Shown here: positions 22,911 to 34,450 of the stretch, piece after piece
Layout of the letters: every line of letters begins with the position of its first letter
Numbering within the stretch: position 1 is the stretch's first letter
Origin: Anaeramoeba flamelloides
Lineage: Eukaryota > Metamonada > Anaeramoebidae
Length of the DNA stretch: 64,000 bases
Direction: 5' to 3'
NCBI GenBank assembly: GCA_027625915.1
Contig: JANTQA010000012.1
Coordinates: 10,812,501-10,876,500 of the forward strand
The notes under the pieces: model-generated
The model's input: only the letters and a program-made list of their open reading frames with translations
Told to the model about the DNA's origin: nothing
Databases searched by the model: none
Made by a program: the position numbers and the translations under genes

Positions 22911-23631
22911 CTATTATTTTAGAATAGGTTATTGTGGTGTTAGACAGAAGAATATTTAATAATAAGAATCATAATAATTAGTTGGCATTTTGATTAATTA
23001 TTTTAATTGGATTTTGATTAAAGTATTTTCAAAATATTTATGTTTAATTTAAAAAATTGTTTTGGATTTTTCATGTAATAACCTTTGTGTTTGTTATTAT
23101 TTTAAACTTTTATATTTTTGAATTTTCTTTTCAAAGAATGAAAAAAGATTTTATTTTTTTCTGAAAATTTTGACAAATTTAATAAACAATAAAAAACAAA
23201 CAAACTTGTAAAAATATAAAATATCATTATGTTTGTGAAAAAAAAAATAGATATTTTTATTTGTCAAAATTTTTATTATGAGTACCTCTATGATAAAAAA
23301 AGTTTTTGATTTTTGTTTATTTCAGGATCTTCAAACTTTAAAATCAAAATATCATTGGTTACTTTATTTGCGAAAAGAATAAAAGTAAATCAGACTGGAA
23401 TCTTTAATTTTTCAATTGTTTCATCATTTTTTTTTTTTTTATTTTTTGATTAAATTGTTGGTTTTATTAAATTTTATTTTGAATCCAGAAATGGTTACAA
23501 ATGAGTGAAATGGGTTCAAATGAGTGATTGGGGGTCCAAAGAATAAATCAATAAAATATACATGATAAGATGTATATTTATAGCAAATATTTCCTTTTTT
23601 TGAATACCAAAACAAGAAAGATCAACTTTTA

Positions 23632-24163
23632 AACTAAAATTCAAAATTTTCCACACAGCTAAAACCTTCTAAACAATCACAATAATATAATTTCGTTCAA
23701 ATTGGAAATAATTTTGATTTTTTATAAAATATGAAAACCATTTTTTCATCTTTAAGTTTTTTGTATACATTTCATTTTTTGAATTACCTAACTTGTTTCG
23801 TTGGTCAAAATTTTTTTCAACGATTGATATTAGGTTAAAGTTGAGTTGTTCCAAATAGAAGAACTCAAATAAAATTAGTTGGTAGTATCTAACCATTTGA
23901 TTGATCAATATTCCTAATAGAATTTTTACAAATTTACTAATGTATTTTTTAGTTTTGTTCTCTCCAAAATTTTTAACACACCCTTAATTTATTTGTATTA
24001 TTAATTATTTATTTATTGTTTTGTGAGTATTGTAATTTATAAACAAGTGTTAACATTTCAATTAGCGAATGGTTCTAATTTGGTAAATCTTCTTGAATTG
24101 ATTAAATAAGTTTTTTTTTTCACAAATCGAATTTTGGTGTGTTAAAAATTTTGAATTGGGGTT
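23632..24163. mobile_element. TA-flanked element, AACCCCAATTCAAAA family, short copy
   Basis: Ends AACTAAAATTCAAAATTTTC and, inverted, AACCCCAATTCAAAATTTTT. TA flanks both sides (23630-23631 and 24164-24165). Copy A has a single CAACTTTTAGAATAATC at about 8655-8671, which is the empty site. Confidence 0.88.
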
Positions 24164-24693
24164 TAGAATAATCTTATTGAAATGAAGAATGAATATTTTT
24201 TTTTCCAATCAAAGTATATTTTAAACAATTTGTTTCATATATATCTTCTTAAATTAGAGTGAAGATGATAAAACGGGGACTAACTTGGATGTCTCACCCA
24301 TTCCTATTTATTTATTTATTTTTTTTGTACTTTTTTTTTTTTGTAAAAACTGTTTTTCAAAATTATTTTTCCAAATTTTTCAATGTCAATATTTTTATCA
24401 AAATTAAGTCAAAATAAGGAATATTTTTTCAAAGGTTATGGTAAAAATATTGAATTATTGAAAAAGGAACTAAGGCACATAGAACTACAAAAAGTTGAAC
24501 GTAAAGAAAAAAGAAAATCTGGTTAAAAAATTTAAAAGTAAATTTCAAAAATTATTTTGGTTTTGACAATTTGTTTGGAAAATAAATCATTTTAAGATCA
24601 AATAAATACACCAAATGAATCTTTATTTCTTTCAAAATAGAATTATAAAAATTATCATATTGTCTTGAATACAATTTGAATTTGATGAATTAA

Positions 24694-24930
24694 AGCCCTA
24701 GTACTAGTATGAAATCAAAAAAAGGCCATTTTTTTTTTATCATTTTTTTTAAATTAAATTTTTTGGAATATCTTTAAGCTATAGTTTTGAATCAAGTATT
24801 TGGCTTGGTTTGAATAGTAATCATTTTTACATGCAAGATAACCTTTTGTTCATGAGGTTTTTGAAAAAGGAGGTTGAAAAAAAATGACAAAAAAATGGTC
24901 ATTTTTTGTTTTTATACTGATACTAGGGAT
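24694..24930. mobile_element. 237-bp TTAA-flanked MITE, CCCTAGTA family
   Basis: Ends AGCCCTAGTACTAGTAT and, inverted, ATCCCTAGTATCAGTAT. TTAA lies on both sides (24690-24693 and 24931-24934). Copy A keeps the empty site GATGAATTAAATAAAAATTG at about 10622-10641. TTAA plus CCCTAG is close to the classical piggyBac end. This family is distinct from the GGGACTAGTC family. No coding capacity. Confidence 0.88.
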
Positions 24931-26179
24931 TTAAATAAAAATTGGAATTAAAGTTCATTTTTGTAAAAATCTTTGGAAATAACAAGTTACTTGTTTCTCC
25001 AAAAATTTGCAAAATTAAAAGTTTTTCTCTGAAGAATTAAAAATAAAACCCAGTTAAGGAGAAGCAATTATTTTAAATATTAAAATATAAGTTCAAGAAA
25101 TAAATGATTTTTTTTAATTTTTTCTTGATCAATTTTATAATTATTTTGATTTTCATAATTTAATTGGTATATAAATCTTTTAGACTAGGATATGCCTGAC
25201 CCCCTCCTCTTTTTATTAAGAAATTAATTTATTGAGTTGAATGAATGATTTTAATTTCAAATAAACTGTTGTGCTCAAAATTGGTAAAATATACCTACAC
25301 GAAAAAGAGTCAAGTAATCAAATATTAAATAATATTTTGATGATTCAAAGAAAATTTAAAAAAAATTTAATACATCTTTAAATTTCAAAATAAAGTAAAA
25401 AAACCTGATCAAGATAATACCAGACTGGCTTTAAATATTATTCTTCAGATAAAAAATCTTGTTTTTTGAATGATTTGATCTATTGTTCCATAATTTATGA
25501 AAATTTAAAAATTCATCATATTTTCAAATTATTTTAAAAAAAATTATTTTCATTCTAAAAAAAAAGAAATCTTACTATATGTGTGTAGAAGGTGTATAAA
25601 AATACCCTTTAAAATAAAAACCACTAAGTTCTCAAATAAATTTGTAAAAATTTTTGGTATAAAAAATCTTGTTAATTTTAAAAAAATATTTAGGACTTAT
25701 TGTAACTTTGAAAAAAAAAATATAATTTCTTTATTCAACTCAGAATTTGTATCAATTTTTTTCTTTTTATTTAACCAAAAAAAATCTAAGAAAAACAACT
25801 AAACGCCATTAAATTTAAAATCTTCCCAAATTACTTTTTTTAAAACCTGTAAAATTAAAATTAAAACCTACTGGTATTTGAAATCTAAATGGGAAAATAT
25901 TTTTGTTTCATTTTCCATATATTCTTTTATTAAAAGAATTCTCAAAGAATTAGACTGTTATTTAAAAACTCTGTTTGTAAAGGAAAAGGAAAAAGGGGTG
26001 AAAATTGTTACCATTTATAATTCAAATATCAATATAGAAATACTTTTTAATTTGATTATTTTTAAATAATAAGAAGAACCCAATCTTGATTGTTTCTGTG
26101 TGTGAGTAATAATTCAAAAACTAAAAGTATTTCAATAGATATTGGTTTTATTTTTCAAATAACCGTCCATGACAAAAAA

Positions 26180-26610
26180 GTGAAACATGATTTTTAATTG
26201 GTAATCTCACTGAAAAATGAAAAGTAAGATCAATGAAAAAAAGAATAAATCAAGAAATAAAGAAAAAATGGGGGACTCAAAACAATAACAGTTTTTTTAA
26301 TACTGTACTTTGGTATGGGTTTTTCTCTGAATGATCAATTATTAAAAATTTGTTGAAAAAATTTTCTAATTTTGAGATCTCCAAAATCAATCTATCAGAT
26401 TTTGATAAAGAAGGAGGATTTTAATTGTTTTTGTTGGTTTGATTGAAAATAATATAATGGATTTTTCTTTGGATTTAATTGGTTTCTTTTATTTTTCATT
26501 GATTTTACTTTTCGGTTTTAGTCTCTATTCAGGTTCCCAAATTAGAAATCGTGTTGAACTTTTTTCCCTGTTTTACTTTTTTTCCAAAAGAGTCGAAAAG
26601 ATTTTTCAAA
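26180..26610. repeat. Interspersed repeat R4, copy in RGS B intron 2
   Basis: Matches 12830-13270 and 29165-29575. A 70-codon plus-strand frame here is not preserved in the other copies. Confidence 0.6.
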
Positions 26611-26965
26611 TTTACTTATCCACAAAAAGTAACATAAATTTCTTAAAGTGAGAATTTCCAAAAAATAAAAATATTTTTCAAATTTTTTCTTTTGTAGTTT
26701 CCAAAGCAAAATTGAAACAAAAAAGATTCAAAACTTTTTACTGGAAAATGAAACAATAAAAAAGAATTTCTTTTAAAAATGATAATTCCTTTCTCTAAAG
26801 TTGATAAAGGGTTTTTTTTGTTGGGCTTAATTGGAACATTGAGAAAATAAGTGGTTTACTATCTTTGGAAAATAAAATAAATAAAGAATTACAAAAGAAA
26901 AAATCTAAAAAGAAAGAAAACAAATAAATCAAATAAAAAAATTCAAGAGAAATCAATTGTCAAAC

Positions 26966-27162
26966 CTATTCAACCGAAACAAATAATAAAATCTAAATGA
27001 TCTTAAATAATAGAAAACCAAAAAAGTGTTTTGTACCACTATTATACTGTAGAAATATATAGTGCAAGGAACCTTCATTCCAGGGGTTCCCTCAAAACAA
27101 AACAGAATTGTATTGAACACGTGAAGAATTAAATTGCAATAAGCCCATGATTGTGATCTTGA
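26966..27162 (-). CDS. Seven-pass RGS receptor, copy B, exon 2 (TM2-TM3)
   Basis: 197 bases and the same splice sites as 15002-15198. The frame is intact. Two substitutions near the end of TM2 (Val to Leu and Ile to Glu) distinguish it from copy A. The Glu inside a membrane helix would be unusual and fits loss of constraint after duplication. Confidence 0.72.
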
Positions 27163-27260
27163 CTAAGGGTTATTTGAAAAAATAACAAATAAGAAAATGG
27201 AAGGTTTGTTGAAAAAAAAACAAAATAAAAACAAAAATTCTAAAAAGGATCAACACAAAC

Positions 27261-27359
27261 TTTAATAGGTTGAATTTTTCTGCGTTTAATATAAAAAAAT
27301 ACAGGTACTGTTATCAGTAAATCGAAAATTGGAACTAAAACCCAATAAATATCAAACAT
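27261..27359 (-). CDS. Seven-pass RGS receptor, copy B, exon 1 (TM1)
   Basis: 33 codons from the ATG at 27359, beginning MFDIYWVLVPIFDLLITVP and ending KRRKIQPIK, then donor GTTTGT at 27260. Intron 1 (27163-27260) is 98 bp. The exon itself is undamaged; the gene's break is in exon 3. Confidence 0.72.
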
Positions 27360-27755
27360 TAAAAAGTGTTCGAATAGAAAAAAAATGATTCACATTTCCC
27401 TTCACATTGCCTCAAAATTAACACCAATAAGGCCAATTTTTTTGGAAAAACAGAACCTTTTTTTAAGAGTTAAGTTTGGGATCTACAGAATCAAATTCCA
27501 AAATGTGTTGCTTCATAGTTTTCTAAAAATTGCAAAATAAAAGTTATTTCTTGTTAAAAGACGAATGAAGGGCAACAAAACTAACAAATGCTTTTTCAAA
27601 TAGAGACTAAAAATTACAACCTATTTCGTAGATGACCAATTTGGTAAAAAGAAAAATCGAATGAAAATCAAGTCAAAATTTTGCCCATTTACTTAATAAA
27701 ATATCACTCTTAGAATTTAATTGAAGTTTTATTCTAGAACCAAAAATTTTACCAC

Positions 27756-29164
27756 TTAACAAGAGTAATTATTTGATTAGTTTTTGAGAAAGTCGAAAAA
27801 ATTTGGATGTTTTCCAAAAAGAAAAAAATAAAAATTGAATCTGACTAGAATAAGGTTTTCGAGTAAGTTTTCCGCTCTATGGAAACAATTTTCGATTTGG
27901 AATTGATTTGTTATATTTTTAAAAAGAGGTGTATATTTGGGAATACAAAATCAAATCTAAAATTTTAATCAAAATTGGTTTATTATTGAAGTATATCTAA
28001 AAAAAAAAATCGATTTTAGTCCTTTTTTTTTGTTACTTTTTCAAACAATCAATATAACTCAACTTTCAAAACATAGTTAGAAAAGTATATCTCAAAAATC
28101 AAATTATTTTTATATTTTAAATTCACTTTTACTATAAAAATACTTATAGTATTATTACCAGTTAAAAAATTTCTTATGAGAAAAATGATGTAAAAATGAA
28201 TACTTTTCTTTTCCTAGACACAGAATTTTTTTCACAGGACTGTGTTTTAGTTGAAGCAATTATTAAAATAACAATTTTCATCGGTCATGATTTTATAAGG
28301 TTTTTTAAAAGGGATTAAAATATTTGTTAATTAAATTTTTCAACCTTTATTATTCAGATCTTCGATATTAATTTTGATCTATGGTCTCTTATTCAATAAT
28401 ATTGTTTATTTTATTCCTAGAATTTAAAAAATCATAAATAAAAAAATAGTAAAAATTAAAAAAAAAAAAAATAATTAATCTGACTCCTACGATTCACCAA
28501 ATTATTTCAAATTGAAAAAAAATATGTTACTGAAATAATTTCCAAATTTGAGAATCAAAAAAACTATGATGAAAAAACGTTGTAAAATAATTAAAATCAT
28601 TTCAAAATTAAAAAAATAAAAATAAATTACCAATTTTCTTTTGATAAACTATTAAAAAAAAAAATAAAATCTTAATAATATAAAATTTTTATTATTTTTA
28701 TTATTTCTAGATGAAAAGAGATAATTTCTAAAAATATAACGAAGAATTCATTTAACTGACAAAATATTATTTTTAAGAAAATTGTGTCTTTTTTATTATT
28801 AGATAAATTTCTAAATCAAATGGAAATTTTTTTTTTACAAAAAATTAAAATAACAAAAAAAAAGGGAATATATTTTTAGTAAACGAAATTAAGTTTAAAT
28901 TTTAGGATAAAGTGCCTAAATGCCTATCTAGATACTCTTTGATTTATGAGACATAAGTTTAGTCACTTCTTAGTTCTCTACTTACCAGATTCAAAAATTT
29001 CAACATTTAACCAACATCAATAAAAATAACTAGAAAATTTTGTATTTTTTTGAACATATAGATATTGTAAAACTTTATCAATATGATTTTAATCGATATT
29101 TATCCTAAAAAGTATTAAGCAAAATTTAAACGTTTTGGGAAAAATGGAAAACCGAAGAAAAATT
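27756..29164. other. A/T-rich intergenic DNA with no gene recognised
   Basis: No gene is supported. A stretch near 28430-28480 resembles, inverted, DNA near 1060-1120, hinting at a further old repeat. Confidence 0.4.
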
Positions 29165-29575
29165 TAAAACAGGTCTTTAATTGGTTTCCATTATAGAACC
29201 TGAAAATAGAATAGAAAGATCTATTATTAAAGAAGAAAAAATAAAAATGACTTAAGGCATAATGGAGGATTCAATATAATAACAGTTTTTGTAATACAAT
29301 CTTTTGGTATGGTTTAATATTGATCTATTATTAAAAATTTATTCGAAAAATAGACTATTCTTGAGATCTCTTAAACCAATTAAACAATGTTGACAATAAA
29401 CAAGTAGAACAAAATTGTTTTGGTTGATTTGATTGAAAATATTATACAGAATTATTATTTGAAGTTAATTTGTTTTTTCTTAATGATTTTACTTTTCTTT
29501 TTCAGGTTCTATTAAATTTATCAATTAAAAAGCGTGTTAGGCTTTTTTCCCAAATAGTAAGGTGAAATTCAAATC
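29165..29575. repeat. Interspersed repeat R4, third copy outside the RGS duplicates
   Basis: Shares with 12830-13270 and 26180-26610 the blocks AATAACAGTTTTTGTAATAC, GATTTGATTGAAAATA, GATTTTACTTTTCTTTTTCA and GCGTGTTAGGCTTTTTTCCC. It is more diverged and has no neighbouring RGS exon, so R4 is a mobile or dispersed repeat and not part of the gene. Confidence 0.6.
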
Positions 29576-29987
29576 TTCAAAATAAAATTAATGTGAATTG
29601 AATTATTGATTTCATAATTTTTTTTTTCGAAATGACGTAAGATTGTTATGAAAAAATAGAAATATATATTTAAATATAATAAATAAATCTGAATACACAT
29701 CTTCCTCGGTGGTTGTCTATTGTTGGGGTTTATTATTCAGTAGATATTTTTGAGATTATATTTTATTTTTTTCTCAATCCTTTTAAGATAACTTGTAAGT
29801 TTGTATTTTTTTTTTTTTCAATCTCAAAAAAATAAGGATAAATGTTATCGAACAAATGCAAATTTTCACACACTTTTTCGATTTCAACCTTTAAAAAGCC
29901 AACAATAAATGAACTCTCACATTTATTAATTCAAAAACATTTTTTTACACTTTCAATTCTTGTATTTGCCTTTCCACAAGTACACCC
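29576..29987. promoter_or_regulatory. 5' flank of the ankyrin gene
   Basis: The 400 bases between repeat R4 and the start codon hold no open frame. The sequence becomes T- and C-rich toward the ATG, which is presumably the promoter and leader. I see no specific motif I can name. Confidence 0.3.
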
Positions 29988-31454
29988 ATGAAGCCAAAAA
30001 AGAGCACGTATTTCAAACCACTATTTCTAAAGTACCATCTAAATACAGACCTGAATGGTTTCTTTCAGCCTTATGGAACAGACGATGTCTATGACTGTGT
30101 TCTTCAGTGGATTTTTTCGAAGGACTTTGATCCTACAGCAGAACAATTGTACCACATGTATTGCACATTTGGGATTATGGGATCAAGAAAAAACAAACGA
30201 AGAAGAAAAATTACAAAACACAGAACATTGATGCAAAAAGTCAAATGGGAGATTTCAAATCTTTATTCAATTAAGAATACCACCATTTATTCGATCTTTA
30301 ATGAAGAAGCACAGAAACAAGATCAAAAGATCCAAAAACCTCAGACCATCATAAGAAAGGAAAAAGAAATGAAGAATGAAGAAGAAAAAAGAAATGTGAA
30401 AAGAAAAGAAAATGGAGAAGAAATAGAAGAAAAAGAAGTGGAAGAAGTGGAAGAAAAAGAAAAAGAAAAAGAAAAAGAAAAAGAAAAAGAAAAAGAAAAA
30501 GAAAAAGAAAAGGAAAAAGAAAAGGAAAAAGAAAAAACAAATGTAAAACAGAAAACAAGTTCTTTCTTCTTCTCGATTGTTGAGAAAATTCTAAAAAGCG
30601 GAGCCAACCCAAACAATCATGGGATGAGTGGTAAATCAATTCTTGGTCACTACATTTTTTTGAATGACGATTTAAAATTTGATATGTTGGAGCTACTGTT
30701 CAAACATGGAGCTGATATCAAAAAAACATCCTCGTCTTATTCCCACAAGCTTATTCATAACTACTTGAGAGACAATCCCGATCCTAAAAAAGAGGTTGTA
30801 GAGTTTTTTCTCTCAAAAGAGAACAATCTGAACGAATTAAACGAGGAGGGCAAAAGTGCGCTTCACTACTACTTTGTTGGGCACAGAACCCCTAAACAAG
30901 AAATTGTGGAGCTGTTATTTGAAAACGGATCGGATCCAAATATCAGCGATTCGAACTATCGTACCCCTTTCCACCACTACTTTGAGTACACGAAAGTCCC
31001 AACACTGGACATTATTGAACTCTTTTATAAATATAAGGTCGATCTTGACAATATCGATTTTGCTGGAAGAACAGCACTTACAATTTTCTTTTTGTACAAC
31101 CCTAGCCCGAAATTTCAGATAGTCGAATATTTCCTCCAGCAATTGGTAAAAGATAAGTCCATATCCCGAACCAAAAACTATTACTTCAAGTGCTACTTAT
31201 CCAAACCAAATTCAAACATCACCGAAGAAATAATCAACCTTTTTCTGGGCCTAAAATGCGATCTAAATATTTCCGATAATTATTCAGGAACACCTTTACA
31301 TTATTACATTCAACAAAACTTAAATCACAAGCTTTCAATCATCAAACTTTTCATAGAAAATGGTATGAAAATAAATTTGAGATCGGCTTATGGGTTAACT
31401 TCCCTTAATGTTTTAACAAAAAGAATAATGGAATTCTTAAATGTTGAAAATTAA
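29988..31454 (+). CDS. Ankyrin-repeat protein with a Lys-Glu dipeptide spacer
   Basis: 488 residues in one uninterrupted frame from ATG at 29988, in the context CACCCATGAAG. Residues 1-115 form a conserved-looking but unnamed N-terminal region (FQPYGTDDVYDCVLQWIFSK). Residues 120-190 are highly charged, with a run of Lys-Glu dipeptides at about 157-183. From about 192 to the end there are about eight ankyrin-type units, recognised by the recurring GANPN, GADI, GKSALHYYF, GSDPNISDSNYRTPFHHYF and GTPLHYY motifs. Each unit has an extra insertion before the second helix (for example NPDPKKEVVEFF). Ankyrin repeats bind partner proteins; no catalytic domain is visible, so the partner and process are unknown. 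It is likely cytoplasmic, with no signal or membrane segment. Codon composition is richer in G+C than the flanks, supporting a real gene. Confidence 0.88.
   Translation: MKPKKSTYFKPLFLKYHLNTDLNGFFQPYGTDDVYDCVLQWIFSKDFDPTAEQLYHMYCTFGIMGSRKNKRRRKITKHRTLMQKVKWEISNLYSIKNTTIYSIFNEEAQKQDQKIQKPQTIIRKEKEMKNEEEKRNVKRKENGEEIEEKEVEEVEEKEKEKEKEKEKEKEKEKEKEKEKEKEKTNVKQKTSSFFFSIVEKILKSGANPNNHGMSGKSILGHYIFLNDDLKFDMLELLFKHGADIKKTSSSYSHKLIHNYLRDNPDPKKEVVEFFLSKENNLNELNEEGKSALHYYFVGHRTPKQEIVELLFENGSDPNISDSNYRTPFHHYFEYTKVPTLDIIELFYKYKVDLDNIDFAGRTALTIFFLYNPSPKFQIVEYFLQQLVKDKSISRTKNYYFKCYLSKPNSNITEEIINLFLGLKCDLNISDNYSGTPLHYYIQQNLNHKLSIIKLFIENGMKINLRSAYGLTSLNVLTKRIMEFLNVEN
30449..30536 (+). repeat. (GAAAAA)n hexanucleotide repeat inside the ankyrin gene
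   Basis: An almost pure in-frame hexamer array coding for the Lys-Glu run. Scattered GAAAAG variants show some ageing. Arrays of this kind change length readily, always in steps of two residues. Confidence 0.85.
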
Positions 31455-31835
31455 ACACAAAAATTCTTGTACTTGTGCTGATTTTTAGTCACAATTCTTT
31501 TATTTTTCGGTTAAACGCACACTAGAAATATTTCATTCAAAAACAATATACCAATGCTGTGATTTAATGTTGAAAAAATATAATAAAAAAAATGTCTTTT
31601 TCTTTTCTTTTTTTTTTTTTTCAAAATTTCATTTTTTTTTGGTTTGAAAAATTTTTCATGTTTTGATATTTTTTCTTTTTTTTGCCTTTTGTTTTTACTT
31701 TTTAAATAAAAATGTAAAAAAAGAAAAAAATGTTCGAAAAGATAAATCAACATTAATTAAATTGAGAAAATGCAGTGTCTTTAAAAATACAGATATATTG
31801 AGAAGAAAAAAAATCTTCTTGTTTTTTTATATTAA
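31455..31835. other. 3' flank of the ankyrin gene
   Basis: A/T-rich. No independent gene is supported. Confidence 0.35.
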
Positions 31836-32235
31836 GGAAGAAGTGTAAATTTCACTCTAATTACTCTTTTACTTAAATTACCTCTCACAAATTTAAGCAT
31901 AAAATCATAGATTTTATGATTAGAAATTAACGAAAATTATTTTAAGCAATCACAATTTAAAATTATTTCATGAAAATCTAATTCTTTTAATTTATTCAGA
32001 AAAATCAATCTATTTTTTTGATAGGAAGGAGATACCCATAAAAAGTGATCAATATTTTCTATAATTACTTTTTTATGTTCATATAATAAACATATAGGAC
32101 AAAATTTATATGAATTTTTCTTTATTACATAGTAAAATCTATTTAAACTGTTAGTAAATGTTTTGAAGTTTAGAATTGTTGAGCTTGATGGATAACTTAA
32201 ATATCTATGATTAATGAATTTTTTTTTTTGGTTTT
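31836..32235 (-). mobile_element. LINE (non-LTR retrotransposon) 3' tail, copy 1
   Basis: The minus strand is open over about 100 codons and includes SLNRFYYVIKKNSYKFCPIC, then HFLWVSPSYQKNRLIFLNKL. CPxC followed after about 18 residues by HxLxxxPxY is the cysteine/histidine motif at the C-terminus of many LINE reverse-transcriptase proteins. Here the usual second Cys pair is partly lost (WVSP where the second copy has WACP). The reverse-transcriptase domain is absent, as expected of a 5'-truncated insertion. The end GTGTAAATTTCACTC at about 31846 is shared with the second copy. Confidence 0.65.
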
Positions 32236-33969
32236 TAATGTTTTTTTTTGGGTGTGTGTGTGTGTGTGGTTGAGTGCTTTAAAGTGCCTAACTTTTTCAG
32301 AATTCAAAAGAATAGAGAAAAATCAATAATTCTACTAAATTCTTTTGAATTTTGGAAAAACTAAAGGAGATTTTCAATAAGTTTTCTCTGTGATTTTTGG
32401 AGTTTTCTTGGTTTTTTTTTGAGGTTTTCTATATTATTTGTGAAGTGCTCTAGGTTTTTTTTTACCTTTTGAAATAATTAGAAAATCTTAATAAATTTAC
32501 GGTTTATTTCAAAAAGTAAAAAAAAAAAACGAACGAAAATCTATTGATTTTACAAATAAATAGAAAAATCAAACAAATTTAATGAAAAATCTACTTATTT
32601 AACAAATAGACATAAAACTCAAGAAAGCCCAACAGCATTGTTTTATAATTTGAGAAATTACAAGAAATTTTCTTTATTTTTCCAGATAAAAAAAAAACCA
32701 AACCGAGATTTTCCTGAATTCAAAATAATTTCATACAATCTCTCATTTTATGTTATTTTTCAAATTAAAGAAAAATCGAATAACATTGTATACCTTTTTA
32801 AAATGACAATGTAATGATATTGTTATTGTTTAGATTAATATTTGTATTATTTTTCTTTTTCACTTTTTTTTTATTTTGATAAATTTTTGAAAATTACTCC
32901 TTTTTTTCAATAAATAAATGAACAAATATTTTCTTTTTTTAAAACAAATATATGTTTCTAGATCACAAATTCCCTATGAGTGAGTTTATATTTTCTCAAT
33001 TCTTATGAGTGATAATTTTTGTAATTTTTTGATTAAAATAAAGTAAGAGCTTTCATAATTTGGTATTCAATAGGAACTAGAATCCAATTCATTACAAAGA
33101 AAAAATGATATGATAGAGAATATCTATTTTTAAGTCTGTAAAAAATTAAAAAATCATGATTTAGTAAGTTTTGGAAAAGAAAAATATTTATTTATGAATC
33201 CAAAACTTTTCATGATTGCTAAACATTAGGGTAGATAAATAACAATTGTTTTTTTAAAAGTATATAGATACCCTTTTAATGACCCAAATCTATTTTAAAA
33301 TAAAGTAGAAAGTTAAGTGGATGTTCCTGAGCTAAGATAATTTTGATTTTTACACATTTAACGTTTAAACTTGAATTTGGATATTCTAAAAATTGTTTTT
33401 ACTAAATTCCAAATTTTCGAAAAACACATATATTAAAAATTTTAATAAACTCTCTTTACATAATATTCTTAGAATTCAATAAATATAACATAGATCCTAA
33501 AAGTTATTCTCATGATAATAAAATACCGATCGTCCTTAAGATTTGCAGAACCCTGGAATTATTTCAAAGAATATCTTGCATTGGCATGTAGAAAATGTTA
33601 TTTTGGTTCTTAGCTGATAGATCTTGTTCTTGGTATTGGGTTTAATAGTGGTTTAAAATAGCAATTTTTGACAATTTATTTTTTTTTTTTTCTGAAATCG
33701 GAATTGAAGGGTGGAGGTAATATATCTTAAAATATATTTAATAATGAATTTTGATTTTTCGGACTATCAATTAAAATTTTGATTTACTTTTTTGACAATT
33801 AACTCAATGAAAAAAAATTGTTATTTTTAATAGCTCCAAATAATACCAAAACTAATTAAAAATTTCAAATACAGCAATTGTACAATCATTTATGGATTTA
33901 AATATTCCTTTCAACTTTTAGTCAATTTACTAAAAAATAAAAAAAAAAATTTTTAAAAAGCTCTAAATA
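32236..33969. other. A/T-rich intergenic DNA with a (GT)n tract
   Basis: A short (GT)n microsatellite lies at 32252-32268. Nothing else is recognised. Confidence 0.45.
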
Positions 33970-34450
33970 CAGTGATCAAAATAATGCGTGCACAAAGACT
34001 ATAATCCGTGTTTCAAAATATTATCCGTGCTTTTTTTTCTTCTTGTACCAAGGCAACATCCAATCTACTTTCAAATAGTATACCTAAGTTCAAATCAATT
34101 TTGAAAATAAAGGTCTGGTTATTTTCAGTAAAATTTAAATTATTCATGCAAATATTTGAAACTTTTTCATAATATTCTCATTTTTTTGAAATTTTTTGTT
34201 TTTTTTTTGACAGAAATTTTACTTTCTTATATATTTACTCGTTTTTTTAAGATAAATTTTGCAATTTGATCTATCATTTTTAGAATTTCTTTTTAAATAA
34301 TAGGACTTTAAGAAACCAATATCATATTTATTTAGGGTTTATTATTGGTTTCTTTGATCGGTTTATGTATAGGTCTTCTATAACAAAAAAACAGGCTTTA
34401 TATTTTCAAACACACATTAAATTTTTTTGCACGGGTTATTTTGACTACAG
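33970..34450. mobile_element. MITE, CAGTGATCAAAATAATGCGT family, copy 2
   Basis: 481 bp, TA at 33968-33969 and 34451-34452, with ends as in 16132-16603. The two copies share GTATACCTAAGTTCAAATCA or close variants. No coding frame. Confidence 0.88.

Larger units (their letters stand above)
22911..26965 (-). other. Intron 2 of RGS copy B, 4.06 kb
   Basis: Same donor (GTTTGA at 26965) and acceptor as copy A. It supplies empty sites for the elements at 8724, 10048 and 11427. It also carries a block (25869-26040) that lies at 14416-14590 in copy A, so the middle of the intron has been rearranged. Confidence 0.65.
21497..27755. repeat. Segmental duplication, copy B
   Basis: Direct copy of 6535-15785, 15 kb away in the same orientation. 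Exon order, splice sites and much of intron 2 are preserved. It is shorter because it lacks copy A's large transposons. It has its own insertions at 23632-24163 and 24694-24930. Confidence 0.9.

Noticed and set aside
25581-25802. 73-codon plus-strand frame in duplicate B
   Set aside because: Not kept in copy A, where the 11427 element interrupts the site and the bases differ in frame.
26439-26651. 70-codon plus-strand frame in repeat R4
   Set aside because: The other two copies of R4 do not keep the frame.
30341-30639. Ser/Phe-rich minus-strand frames
   Set aside because: Antisense of the Lys-Glu hexanucleotide repeat in the ankyrin gene.
32252-32268. GT repeat as a possible regulatory element
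   Set aside because: A simple microsatellite with no gene nearby whose promoter it would serve.
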